A stretch of 64,000 bases of DNA from an uncultured Prevotella sp. (GTDB lineage: Bacteria; Bacteroidota; Bacteroidia; Bacteroidales; Bacteroidaceae). Below, one piece after another: positions 1 through 9,049 of this stretch. The DNA lies in NCBI GenBank assembly GCA_900771975.1, contig CAAGPV010000070.1, positions 49,225-113,224 on the forward strand. The letters run 5' to 3'. The notes beneath the pieces were generated by a model. That model made no database searches and was not told the DNA's origin. It saw nothing but the letters and a program-made list of their open reading frames with translations. Position 1 is the first letter of the stretch; each line of letters begins with the position of its first letter. The position numbers and the translations under genes are program-made.

Positions 1-2
1 CA

Positions 3-3000
3 GCCGCTTTCTGGGGAAGAGCCAACGCCTGGTATATGCTGGCCTTGGTGGACGTGCTCGAATATATGCCCACAGACAACAGCTACTATGCTACGCTCAA
101 GCAAAACCTTGAAAGTCTGGCTGCAAGCCTAAAGAAGGTGCAGGCCAGCGACGGCTGCTGGTATCAGGTGCTCGACTGGCAGAACACCCTTTCGGGCAAC
201 TATGAGGAAGCCTCATGCACCACCTTGTTTGCTGCCGCCTACCTCAAGGCTATTCGTTTGGGCCTGTTGGACAAAGCCACCTATGAGGCTACAGCCAAGA
301 AAGCCTATGAAGGAGCAGTGGCACAGTTTGTCGTCTACGACAACAAAGACCCCCAAAAGGTGCAGATTGTAAAGAGTTGCACCTCGGCAGGTCTTGGCGG
401 AAGCGATAACCGCAGCGGTTCGCGCGACTACTACATCACGGGGAAAGATGCCAAAGTTGTGACCTCTGCAGACCCCAATAGTTCTTACTATTACACCGAA
501 GGCAAGGCCCTTGGCGGCTTTGTCATGGCTGCCACCGAGTATGAGCGGGCCTACCAATATCAAGACAACCATCAGATACTCTTTGCCTACGACCTTGCGC
601 CCGCCTACGACTTCACGTCCACCGGCGGAGAACTTGCCGTTGAGGCCTTGGGCAGCGGAACTCCAGCCTATCAGTGGTATAAGGACGGAACGGCAATTGC
701 CGACGCCACGCTGTCCACCTACACCCCGACAGCTTCTGGCACCTACTACTGTACAGCCACAGCCAATGGCTCCACCATCGAGACAAGCCACACCAAGGTC
801 ACCGTCAAGGAGAACACTGGCGGCAACACCACCCCTTCAGGCACCATCTTTGCCTACAACGTGCCCACCAGCGGGGAAGTAACCACCGACCCTTACACAG
901 CTACTGGAGGTACAGTCACCTATCAGAAAGCTACCTCTGTTACAGAAAATGGTTACAAGTTGGATAGCGACACCAAATATATAAAGGTAGATTTAGCAGG
1001 CAACAAGTTGCAGCCCGGCGACCGCATCCTCTTACAGAGCTATTCGACCTCCACGGGCGCAAGCTTGCTTCTCTCTCCAGACGACAAGAAAAGCAATACC
1101 ATTGCAACCCCTAAACTTTCTGACAAGAATAAAACAGAGGAGTTGACCTATACCGTTACCGCCGATGACGTGCTCAACGGCAAGGCTTCTTTCTACATCT
1201 TCCGTAACAGAGTTTCTATCTTTGTTTCCAAGATTACCATCATTCGCGGTGATGCTGGAAGCACAAAGACTCAGCTCACTGCCTCTATCGACGACATGTT
1301 TGGCGTGGTGGACGACGACCCCTACGAGATAGTGCCCACCGTCATGGCTGGCAACGTGGTGCTCAAAATGGACAACGAGTACACGGTGAGCTACGAGGTG
1401 GCCAATGAAAATGTGGCCACCGTCACCGACGGCAAGGTCAACTTCATGGCTGTCGGCACCACCTACATTACTGCCAACATTACCCCTGTCGATACAAAGC
1501 TCTACACGGCCTGCACCACCGTGTTCCAGGTGACGGTAAGTTCGGCATCTGAAGCCAACACCTATCGTGTGAAACAGCGCGACGAGAACGACAACACCAT
1601 CATGTATAACAAGCACATGGTGCTCTCCACGCCAACGAAAACCCTGCAGGTAACCCTTGGCGGATGGATGTTTAAAAATCCCAAAAAGGGCAACAGTCTT
1701 CTTACAACCGAAACCCTTGGCGCCGGCGATTGGGGCCCTGCCCGGGAAGACAAGTGGGGACAAGGAGAATTTTCCTACTATATAGATGAGGCCCAAAACT
1801 ACAATGCCCGTCAGGAAGATGGTGGCAACCCGCAGCTGGAGACCACCAATACCTATAATGCCAAGATGGAGAAGCAGAATGTCGTCATTCGTGACAACAT
1901 GTTTAACGTGCCGGCATCCGGCTCTTACCTCGCCATCGCCCCCACAACGGCCGGTACGGTGAAGGTACACATTTTCCAGAACGGTGTGTTTGACCAAAAA
2001 AAATCGAATAACACCTACCGTCCCCAGCGCCGTGTGTTCGTTATGGACGAGCAAGGCAACTTTGTTTCCTCGTCAGCCGAATGTAGAAATGCAGACAAGA
2101 ACCCACCAACGTTCGACCTTTCCCAGTATAGTTGGGACTTGAAGACCATCGATATGACGGACACAGCCCTCATTAAAAACCACTTTGTAGGCCTCAACTC
2201 GCTCAACTTCGTGAAAGGGAAGTTCAAGAACGGAGTCTATGAGAGCAACCTGCCTACCGACATTGTGCCCAATGCCGTGCTTGCCAATAGCAGTCAAAGC
2301 AGCCTCCCCGGCGCCCATGGCTGGTGTGTGCTGACCGATGCGCCCGTCACTTACACCTTCGACGTGCGTCCGGGCAAGACCTACTACATCTTCAACTACG
2401 GTTCGAAGATAGGCCTTTATGGCTTCAGCTTCGATCCGGCAGAAGCCACTACCGACAACATTAGCTATGAAAGCAACACCACCAACACCATTGCCACCAC
2501 CCCAGAAGGGCACGTGGCCAAGGTGCAGCTCGACCGTGTCTTTCACGGTGGTGTGTGGAATGCAGCCGTCCTGCCCTTTAGCCTGAACAAGCAACAGGTG
2601 GATGCCCTCTTCGGACAGACCTACGGCAACGGCTCTTACGATGCCGACAACACGCAAATCATCTATTTCGACCGCGTGGAAGGCGACACTATCTACTTCA
2701 TGCGCCATGCCTACAACACCATTGTGGCAGGCAAACCGTTCCTCATCAAGCCGAAACGCACCGGTGACTTCACCCTTAACACGGCCGACTGCGAAGCCTT
2801 TCCTTACGTCACCGTCGAGAACACCACACCTGCCAACTGGTGTGCCACCGACGACTACGCTTGGATGTCGAGCTACAGCAACGACCAGACCGTGAAGAAC
2901 GGCGACTACTACATCGGCAGCATACACGGAGACGTTATCCGCCGCGTTGACGGCGACGTCACCATCAGTGGCTTCAAGGGCTTCCTCAAGGCTCTGTCGC

Positions 3001-3230
3001 CGTCAGCCCAGAGCAAAGAACTCTGCGTCGGCATGGCCAGCAGCGACACACCTGGCGAGACCACCGTCATCCCAGGGTTGCTGATAGACGCCAACGGCAA
3101 CCTCGTGGAGCGTCCCCTCTCAAGCCACGTCTACAGTCTTGACGGCCGGATGGTGGCTCGCGACGCTTCGTCTTTCGACAGCTTGCCCAAAGGCATCTAC
3201 ATCGTGAACGGCAAAAAGTATGTGAAGTAA
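3..3230 (+). CDS. Secreted GH105-type pectin glycosidase, 5'-truncated by window edge, with Ig-like modules and T9SS tail
   Basis: The reading frame is open from the first in-frame codon at 3, so the gene begins outside the window; 1,075 residues are visible. The first ~190 residues carry the AFWGRANAWY segment and following helices typical of the C-terminal half of family GH105 unsaturated (rhamno)galacturonyl hydrolases, which remove the unsaturated sugar left by pectin lyases. The catalytic aspartate should lie upstream and is not visible. After it come an Ig-like module (about residues 200-270, with a WYKDG and a YYC core), a beta-sandwich segment, a bacterial Ig-like (Big2) module around 420-510, and further beta-rich segments. 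The end (VYSLDGRMV ... LPKGIYIVNGKKYVK) is a type A T9SS sorting domain, so the product is probably exported by type IX secretion and cell-surface attached. Family assignment is firm from the motif; exact substrate is inference. Confidence 0.8.
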   Translation, partial: AAFWGRANAWYMLALVDVLEYMPTDNSYYATLKQNLESLAASLKKVQASDGCWYQVLDWQNTLSGNYEEASCTTLFAAAYLKAIRLGLLDKATYEATAKKAYEGAVAQFVVYDNKDPQKVQIVKSCTSAGLGGSDNRSGSRDYYITGKDAKVVTSADPNSSYYYTEGKALGGFVMAATEYERAYQYQDNHQILFAYDLAPAYDFTSTGGELAVEALGSGTPAYQWYKDGTAIADATLSTYTPTASGTYYCTATANGSTIETSHTKVTVKENTGGNTTPSGTIFAYNVPTSGEVTTDPYTATGGTVTYQKATSVTENGYKLDSDTKYIKVDLAGNKLQPGDRILLQSYSTSTGASLLLSPDDKKSNTIATPKLSDKNKTEELTYTVTADDVLNGKASFYIFRNRVSIFVSKITIIRGDAGSTKTQLTASIDDMFGVVDDDPYEIVPTVMAGNVVLKMDNEYTVSYEVANENVATVTDGKVNFMAVGTTYITANITPVDTKLYTACTTVFQVTVSSASEANTYRVKQRDENDNTIMYNKHMVLSTPTKTLQVTLGGWMFKNPKKGNSLLTTETLGAGDWGPAREDKWGQGEFSYYIDEAQNYNARQEDGGNPQLETTNTYNAKMEKQNVVIRDNMFNVPASGSYLAIAPTTAGTVKVHIFQNGVFDQKKSNNTYRPQRRVFVMDEQGNFVSSSAECRNADKNPPTFDLSQYSWDLKTIDMTDTALIKNHFVGLNSLNFVKGKFKNGVYESNLPTDIVPNAVLANSSQSSLPGAHGWCVLTDAPVTYTFDVRPGKTYYIFNYGSKIGLYGFSFDPAEATTDNISYESNTTNTIATTPEGHVAKVQLDRVFHGGVWNAAVLPFSLNKQQVDALFGQTYGNGSYDADNTQIIYFDRVEGDTIYFMRHAYNTIVAGKPFLIKPKRTGDFTLNTADCEAFPYVTVENTTPANWCATDDYAWMSSYSNDQTVKNGDYYIGSIHGDVIRRVDGDVTISGFKGFLKALSPSAQSKELCVGMASSDTPGETTVIPGLLIDANGNLVERPLSSHVYSLDGRMVARDASSFDSLPKGIYIVNGKKYVK

Positions 3231-3251
3231 TCTCTTACCTGAATTCAACAA

Positions 3252-3479
3252 ATGAAAAAGAAACAATATTCGGCACCGGTCACGATGGTCGTTGCCACCC
3301 AAATGGAAGGCTTGATGAAACAGGCCATTTCCAATTTCAAGATAGAAACCAAATCCAACGACGAACTCTTCAACGGCGGAATGTTTAAAGGCCCAGTGCT
3401 TTCAGACGGCCGCTACGGAGGGTCGAAGCAGGAAGACCCTGCCAAGCCAGACAGCAATCCCTGGTCGGCGTGGGAATAG
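3252..3479 (+). CDS. 75-residue small protein of unknown function downstream of the GH105 gene
   Basis: It starts 21 bp after the GH105 stop, so it is probably cotranscribed. The N-terminus reads MKKKQYSAPVTMVV and the C-terminus is Gly/Pro/Asp-rich and ends NPWSAWE. From memory of Bacteroidales genomes, short proteins starting MKK-x-Y-x-x-P with a hydrophobic patch and a Trp-rich end are common and uncharacterised; I cannot verify the family here. There is no membrane segment, cysteine or clear signal peptide. No function can be given. Confidence 0.6.
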   Translation: MKKKQYSAPVTMVVATQMEGLMKQAISNFKIETKSNDELFNGGMFKGPVLSDGRYGGSKQEDPAKPDSNPWSAWE

Positions 3480-3628
3480 ACCACTGGTGGGGGATGGCCC
3501 GTTCTGCTGCTAACGTCACCTTTGTTAAGGCGGTAAGAAAAGCATACATTGCCCCCTCAGTTTGCAAAACGTAAGTTGCTGATAACCAGCATAATACAAA
3601 TGGGTGAAAAACCCGCTGTAAAGCGAAC

Positions 3629-3664
3629 AAAAAAGCGCATTCCCAACAGGGTTTGCGCTTTTTT
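3629..3664. terminator. Bidirectional rho-independent terminator between convergent genes
   Basis: An 11-bp perfect stem (AAAAAAGCGCA at 3629-3639 with TGCGCTTTTTT at 3654-3664) and a 14-base loop has A-runs on one side and T-runs on the other. It can end both the GH105/small-protein transcript (plus) and the ccsBA operon (minus). The 3480-3628 stretch before it holds nothing recognisable. Confidence 0.85.
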
Positions 3665-3686
3665 CGTAGATGTTTTTCTGTGCGGT

Positions 3687-5906
3687 TTAAGCATACGAGT
3701 GAAAACCCGCCAGAAAGTAGTTGGCCCCGAAGTAGGTCATCAGCACGCTCAAGAAAGCCAGCAGCAGGTAGAGATGCAGGTGCCAAGAAGGGCGCATCCA
3801 CTGCAAGTCGTTGTGTAGTGGGGCAGCATAGATGAGCAAGGTGATGAGCGCCCACGTTTCCTTTGAGTCCCAACTCCAGTAGCGGCCCCAGCTCACGTTC
3901 GCCCATACTGCCCCGATGAAGATGCCTATGGCCAGTAGCGCCACGGCGGGATAGAGCAGGAAGCGAGAGAGTGCTGCCAGCTGGTCTTCGGTGGCCTGAT
4001 GGCCCTGACGGTGGGCAACGAGACCCTGAATGGCGGTGAGCGCCATCAGTCCGAACAGGGCATAGGCAAACATAATGACCATGACGTGCACCGAAAGCAA
4101 CGGCGACTGGAGCACAGGCATGAGTTGTGTGACCTGAGGATTGCTGTCCGTAATCATTGCCACCAGCAAGGCGAAGGCAGCAAGAAGGGGGCCAAACTTG
4201 GCCAACACCTCGAAACGGCGTTGCAACCACAAGGTGAGCAGCAGTGTTGCCCATGCCATAAACTGCATGGTTTCGTAGCCGTTTGACATGGGCAGATGGC
4301 CCGACACCATCCAGCGCAGCCCTAAAAGCAGCGTGGTGTGTACCACCATCACCACTATCAGCCCACGTGTGAGCTGTCGGCAGCGACGTTGCCACCGTTC
4401 GGCGAGGCGCAGCGTGGAGACAATCACCAACACAAGGCTCAGCGACAGGTAGACCATCACTGTCCACCGTTGGGCGTTGACGGCGTTGTAGGTCGTCTCG
4501 GTGTAGATAGCAGCACGGCAGGGAATGACGCCTTTGGCGCGTATCTGCTGATAATCGGCAATCTTGTCCACCAGTTCTTCGGCGCGAGGCGTGTTTCCCG
4601 TGATAACGGCTTCAGCCAGAAAGTCCATCGATTTCTTCACAAAGTAAAGTTCCTTCTCGGGTAAGGTGCCGTCGGTCATGGGTTGGCCAGGGGCTATCCA
4701 CGACAGTTTGCCCTGCCGGTTCTTGTAGGGAAACATCTTCAGCATCTCGCCACCATAGAGCATTCGCACGATGTTAAACTTCTCGTCGGCGTCGCGCAAC
4801 TGCTTTTGCAGCTTTTTGTCGCCCGAGAGGGCAGCCTGTTTCAAGGGCTTTTCCAGTTTGTATTCGTTGTATTGGTTCCAGAAGTCGCTGAACGAAGCCC
4901 ACTTGTCGGACAGTCCTAACAAGGCTTGGGCGTGCTTGTCCTTCACTTCTATCATCTTCACCGTTTCCCAGTAGGGCACGTCAAACACCCATCCGGCAAA
5001 CACTTCGTTGGCTGAGAGGCCTTTCCACGAGGGTCGTCCGCACAGTTTGGTGACAAAATCGGTGGCTACCGTGTTGATAGGACAGATGCGCGAATTGTAT
5101 AACACGCAGATGTTGCCGAAGTTGCGAGCCACCCCTTCGTCTATCTTCACTTGCTCTTGTGCTCTTGTCGGGCTGGCCGTCATACAGGTTAGGGCAAGCA
5201 GCACGGCGACAGTCAGCTTGCTTCCACCCTTCTGCAGGGCCTGATGGTAGTAGCTGCGCATGCGTGTGCGCTTGCTGAACAACGTTCCCATGAGCGAAAC
5301 GAGTAACAAAACATAGCCCAAATAGGTGACGGCGATGCCCCAGGGGTCGTAATAGACGCCAAGCGTAGTGCCCTTCATGTCGCTATCGTAGCCCGACTGT
5401 GTGAAGCGGTAGCCAGCATATTGGCCGATGTGGTTCATGGAGATGTCCACCGTTTCGTGGTCAGCCGTCAGGCGCGACACATAGTCGACGGGTGCGTCAG
5501 TGCCGGGATAATAGTCTACGTGGAAGTCTTTCAGCGTCAGCCGGAAGCCCATGTCGCGCACGAGACCGTCCGTCTTCACCAGCGTTGACGTGCTTTGGCC
5601 CTGTCGCAGGTGGATGGTGCCACTGTCGGAAGTGAGCCATGACAGCAGTGCCCCCAACAGAATGACCATGAGCGAGCCGTGCAGCAGTAGCAGCCACGGG
5701 CGTCGGTGCAGCTTGCTCAAGCCCATGTAGACGGTCGAGAGGGTAGCTAAGGCGGCCCATAACAGTACAAACCATGTTGAGCCGTAGATGTGTTCAGCCA
5801 CAAAGGGGGTGCCCTTGCTGCTCTCGACGATGGTGGCAGTCATGAGAACGGCTATGAGTAGTGCCGTCAGAAGAAGGATGCCGTATTTGAGTTTGTTCAT
5901 TGTCAT
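3687..5906 (-). CDS. ccsA: Cytochrome c biogenesis protein CcsBA (ResB-like plus CcsA fusion)
   Basis: This System II cytochrome c synthetase carries haem across the inner membrane and attaches it to CxxCH motifs. The N-terminus (about residues 1-230) has ResB-like membrane helices with an intervening periplasmic loop. A periplasmic stretch of ~240 residues follows, then the CcsA part with many helices and the WWD haem-handling signature (WANVSWGRYWSWD, near residue 665). At 739 residues it is a fused but compact CcsBA. It is last in a minus-strand series after the di-haem oxidoreductase gene, 73 bp downstream, so its client is probably that neighbour, which has two CxxCH sites. An intercistronic hairpin precedes it. 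An alternative ATG lies two codons into the gene. Confidence 0.85.
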   Translation of the reverse strand: MTMNKLKYGILLLTALLIAVLMTATIVESSKGTPFVAEHIYGSTWFVLLWAALATLSTVYMGLSKLHRRPWLLLLHGSLMVILLGALLSWLTSDSGTIHLRQGQSTSTLVKTDGLVRDMGFRLTLKDFHVDYYPGTDAPVDYVSRLTADHETVDISMNHIGQYAGYRFTQSGYDSDMKGTTLGVYYDPWGIAVTYLGYVLLLVSLMGTLFSKRTRMRSYYHQALQKGGSKLTVAVLLALTCMTASPTRAQEQVKIDEGVARNFGNICVLYNSRICPINTVATDFVTKLCGRPSWKGLSANEVFAGWVFDVPYWETVKMIEVKDKHAQALLGLSDKWASFSDFWNQYNEYKLEKPLKQAALSGDKKLQKQLRDADEKFNIVRMLYGGEMLKMFPYKNRQGKLSWIAPGQPMTDGTLPEKELYFVKKSMDFLAEAVITGNTPRAEELVDKIADYQQIRAKGVIPCRAAIYTETTYNAVNAQRWTVMVYLSLSLVLVIVSTLRLAERWQRRCRQLTRGLIVVMVVHTTLLLGLRWMVSGHLPMSNGYETMQFMAWATLLLTLWLQRRFEVLAKFGPLLAAFALLVAMITDSNPQVTQLMPVLQSPLLSVHVMVIMFAYALFGLMALTAIQGLVAHRQGHQATEDQLAALSRFLLYPAVALLAIGIFIGAVWANVSWGRYWSWDSKETWALITLLIYAAPLHNDLQWMRPSWHLHLYLLLAFLSVLMTYFGANYFLAGFHSYA

Positions 5907-5932
5907 AAGGATGTTGTTGCTTGCTTATAAAG

Positions 5933-5962
5933 ACAGGAATGGCTTTGTTGGGCCATTCCTGT
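5933..5962 (-). other. Strong intercistronic hairpin between di-haem oxidoreductase and ccsBA genes
   Basis: An 11-bp perfect stem (ACAGGAATGGC at 5933-5943 with GCCATTCCTGT at 5952-5962). On the minus strand it is followed only by CTTTATAA, so it is a poor terminator; partial termination or RNA processing/stability are possible roles (inference). Confidence 0.6.
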
Positions 5963-5979
5963 TGTCGTTTGCAGTGTTG

Positions 5980-7665
5980 TTAGATGGATTCTACAAAGAA
6001 GATGATGTCGTCACGCTGTTCCTTGGAGAGGTTGCGGAACTTCTCGACACAGTAGCGGGCGTCGCTCTTTGCACATCCGTGCCACATGATGGCTTCGAGG
6101 GTGTTGCGTGCGCGGCAGTCGTGCAGACGGTCTTCGGCGCCAGTACAGAGCTTGCTCAGACCGCGTCCCCATAGTGGAGTGGTGCGGCACCAGCCTGTGC
6201 GGATGTTGTTTGGCATGAACAGACGGTGCTGAACAAGGTCAGAGTAAGGCCAAATGGTCTGGTGGGGATAGCGTGGCATGTCGTCGTTGCCAAAGAGCTT
6301 GTTGGGGTCTTGTATGTTGTCGTCGCCCGTTGTCCAAGAAGGACGGTGGCAGTTGGCACAACCTATCTGGCTGAAGAGCTTCTTACCTTCCTCAAAACGC
6401 TCGGTGCCCACGTTGCGGGCAGCTGGAACAGCCAGTCCGCGGTGCCATATCATGAAGTTCTTGTACTGGGCGGTGGTCATTTCTGGGTCGAGGTCTTTCG
6501 CCATCAAATAGTTGTAGATGTTGTCTGCAACGTTGTCGGTGTGCCAGTCGGCGTGCTTCTTCTCAGGGTCGATGGTGTTGATGTAGTCGGCAAAACCGGC
6601 CTGAACGTCAGGGTCGTTCTTGGCGGTGTTGGCATAAATCTTACCGTCCAGGCTGAGATAATGGTAGCGACGGTCGGGGCGGGTGACGTTGGTGATGTTC
6701 CAGATGGCGTTGGCTCCAGCAGCATCAAGCAGCGGACCGCGGCTCAAGGCGTAGGTGTAACGGCGAACATACTTGGTGCCGTCGCCCTGCAAAGAGTTGC
6801 TATAGTAGCTCTTCCAGGCGCCTGTGGCTTGGTCCCACATGGCAGGATTGAGGGCATCGGTGCGTCCTACGGAGTTGTAGTAGTCGCTCTCCGACTTCCA
6901 CTGGGCGGTGATGTCGGCGTCAGGGATGGCATCGATTAGACCGGTACCGTAGATGCCGATGGTAGACTCAAGGCGAACGTCTATTTCGTCAGCCACCTGG
7001 TCGTTGGGGATGACCACCTCTTTGCCGTCACGCATCACCGTTACGGGTGAGTAGTAGGCCGAAGCGGGGATGGTCACCTCGGGATAGATGAGCGAATAGG
7101 TCTCGCCGTCAGGGAACTTGTTGCCCCATTCGTCGGTGTAGTCTTTCCAGTCTATCTTGATTTGCTTCTCGTCTATCTGTGCCTTGAAAGGCTTTACTGC
7201 TGCCGTCTGGGGCATACCTGCCACCGAGTAGACGTAGGCGTTGGTCTTCTTGTCGTACACAACGAGCAGATAGCCGTTGCCCATTTGGTCGGCTTTGTAT
7301 TCGGTTTGGCGCTTGCCGTGGCCGTAGGATGGGTGGCAGTAGAGGCAGCCGCGTCTTACGTAGACAGGGCCGAGGCCGGCAAAAGCGCCGTCAGTGCCTG
7401 TCTGATACTCTCTTTCAAAGAGATTTTCGCCTATCTGGAAAGCCTGTGTCATGCCAGCTTTTTCTACCGCAGGAGTGGCCTGTCGGTAGGCGTAGGCGTT
7501 TTGCAGACTGGTTGTTCCGAGCTCACCGCCGGCATAGTATTCGGCTGGGTGCTCGCCGTTGTTGCCTGGACCGATGTTGATAATGTCTCCAACGGTCTTG
7601 TCGTCCGAACAGCTCATCATGGCTAAAGCCGCCAATGCGCATGGAATGAATTGTTTTTGTTTCAT
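5980..7665 (-). CDS. Di-haem oxidoreductase family lipoprotein (DUF1111-type)
   Basis: The 561-residue product begins with a lipoprotein signal (ALAMMSC, acylated Cys19). Two haem c sites are visible: CLYCH at 107-111 and CANCH near 435. The overall form matches the di-haem oxidoreductase (DUF1111, MauG/peroxidase-related) family often encoded next to imelysin genes. Those clusters are linked in the literature to iron or haem acquisition, but the reaction of this family is not established. It should sit on the periplasmic or surface side of an envelope membrane. The gene lies between imelysin (90 bp upstream) and ccsBA (73 bp downstream), which would supply its haems. Membership is confident; function is inference. 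Confidence 0.85.
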   Translation of the reverse strand: MKQKQFIPCALAALAMMSCSDDKTVGDIINIGPGNNGEHPAEYYAGGELGTTSLQNAYAYRQATPAVEKAGMTQAFQIGENLFEREYQTGTDGAFAGLGPVYVRRGCLYCHPSYGHGKRQTEYKADQMGNGYLLVVYDKKTNAYVYSVAGMPQTAAVKPFKAQIDEKQIKIDWKDYTDEWGNKFPDGETYSLIYPEVTIPASAYYSPVTVMRDGKEVVIPNDQVADEIDVRLESTIGIYGTGLIDAIPDADITAQWKSESDYYNSVGRTDALNPAMWDQATGAWKSYYSNSLQGDGTKYVRRYTYALSRGPLLDAAGANAIWNITNVTRPDRRYHYLSLDGKIYANTAKNDPDVQAGFADYINTIDPEKKHADWHTDNVADNIYNYLMAKDLDPEMTTAQYKNFMIWHRGLAVPAARNVGTERFEEGKKLFSQIGCANCHRPSWTTGDDNIQDPNKLFGNDDMPRYPHQTIWPYSDLVQHRLFMPNNIRTGWCRTTPLWGRGLSKLCTGAEDRLHDCRARNTLEAIMWHGCAKSDARYCVEKFRNLSKEQRDDIIFFVESI

Positions 7666-7693
7666 ATTGTACTTTTGATTTAAACGGAAAACG

Positions 7694-7723
7694 TTGGTAG
7701 CTTATTGTCTTATAAGCCACCAA
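7694..7723 (-). other. Intercistronic hairpin between imelysin and di-haem oxidoreductase genes
   Basis: TTGGTAGCTTAT (7694-7705) pairs with ATAAGCCACCAA (7712-7723) over 12 bp with one wobble pair and a 6-base loop. No T-run follows on the minus strand, so a terminator is unlikely; RNA stability or stoichiometry control is a possibility. Confidence 0.55.
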
Positions 7724-7755
7724 CAAGTTCTAATTATTTGGTTGTTCTGTCTTGC

Positions 7756-8940
7756 TTATTTTGTCCAAGTGATTTTCTTGAGTGAGTTGACAAGTTTCAA
7801 GTTGTTGTCAGCCAGTGCACGATAGGTGGGAAGAATGGTCTTGTTGACAAAGTCTTCGTTCACTGTCTTGAATGCTGCTTCGAGAGTGGCGTCGCCGTCA
7901 TACTTCTCGATTTCGCCGTCGAGGGCCGAGAGAGCGTCGTCCAAATCCTGCAATGCGCTCATGGCGTCCTTTGCACTTTGGTCGGTATAGTAGAGAACGA
8001 AGGGCTTCTTCATGGCGTTAATCTTGGCCAATGCGATGTCGAGAGTGCGCTTTACGGTTTCAACTTGTGACTGGAACTGTGGAATGCGGGCGCAAACGCC
8101 AATCAAAGAGGTGGTTGTTGGCTCGCCGGTAATGGTCCATCCGCCGTAGAGAGCGTGCTTGCAAGACATGATGTTGTCGTAGAAGTCAACGATAGAGTTG
8201 TAGGCATAAGGCGACTCAATGTAGTTGACGTCTTCTCCGGTGGCAGGTGCTCCAATCTTGGAGTCGCGCACTTCACCGATGATATCTTGTGCGCCGGCGA
8301 TGATTTGGCGGGTAGCGAGGGTTACAGAAGAGTAGCCTGAACCAGCCTGACCAGCGTTGATGAAGTCTTCACCGTAGTTCTTTGACTCAAACTCCACGTC
8401 GTCGAGCAACTTCTGCTCTGCTTTTGACACGTCACCGCCCCATGCGTTGACAAGCTTCAGCGAGCTGAGGTAGAGGTCTTGTGCGGCACTCTGTGCGAAA
8501 TAGACCTCGTCTGGGGTCAAATCGGCTATCTTGCGGGCCTGTCCTTCGCGGAAGATGAGGTACTCAACAGCATGGAAACCAGTCAGGTTCTGGCCGTTTG
8601 CAATGGCGTCATCGATAAGTGCTGCATCGTCGTCGTTGGTTGCAGGGTTGTATTTAGCCATGTATTTCTCAAACTGGGTCTTGTCGAACGGCCATGTATC
8701 GGTGTGTGGGTCGAGTGAATAGTCGGTAGCTGCGCCGAAGAGGAAGGCCTCTGACCACTCCCAGTCTTGGCGGGCTGCTTTCCAGTTTTTACATGCTTCA
8801 GCTACGTCGGCGTCGCTACCGTTGAGCTGGGCGTTGGTGCTGGGCGTTGAAGGAGTGTCGTCGTCGCTACAGCTAACGGCTCCCATAGAGAGCGTGAGGG
8901 CTGCTGCAAAGAGCAAAGAGTTTTTGAAAATCTTTTTCAT
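7756..8940 (-). CDS. Imelysin-family lipoprotein (iron-regulated, M75-like)
   Basis: This 394-residue protein has a lipoprotein signal (SMGAVSC, Cys24) followed by a Ser/Thr/Asp linker. It is helical and carries the imelysin GxHxxE signature as GFHAVE at 121-126. Imelysins bind iron or haem-related ligands at the cell envelope in other bacteria; peptidase activity proposed early for the family is doubtful. It is second in the operon, 109 bp after the porin gene and 90 bp before the di-haem oxidoreductase gene. The grouping porin/imelysin/di-haem protein supports an iron-related job for the operon. Confidence 0.87.
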   Translation of the reverse strand: MKKIFKNSLLFAAALTLSMGAVSCSDDDTPSTPSTNAQLNGSDADVAEACKNWKAARQDWEWSEAFLFGAATDYSLDPHTDTWPFDKTQFEKYMAKYNPATNDDDAALIDDAIANGQNLTGFHAVEYLIFREGQARKIADLTPDEVYFAQSAAQDLYLSSLKLVNAWGGDVSKAEQKLLDDVEFESKNYGEDFINAGQAGSGYSSVTLATRQIIAGAQDIIGEVRDSKIGAPATGEDVNYIESPYAYNSIVDFYDNIMSCKHALYGGWTITGEPTTTSLIGVCARIPQFQSQVETVKRTLDIALAKINAMKKPFVLYYTDQSAKDAMSALQDLDDALSALDGEIEKYDGDATLEAAFKTVNEDFVNKTILPTYRALADNNLKLVNSLKKITWTK

Positions 8941-9049
8941 TGTTGTGTTATTATTGTTTGATGAATTTGAAATGACTTTTTCCTTGGCAGCTGCTTCCGG
9001 TCCTGTCTGCGGTCAGCAGCCAGTCGACCAGTGGGTAGCTGTCAGTTGC

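Noticed and set aside
1032..2054. 340-residue minus-strand open frame in the GH105 gene
   Set aside because: His/Val/Gly-rich composition typical of an antisense shadow and no start context.
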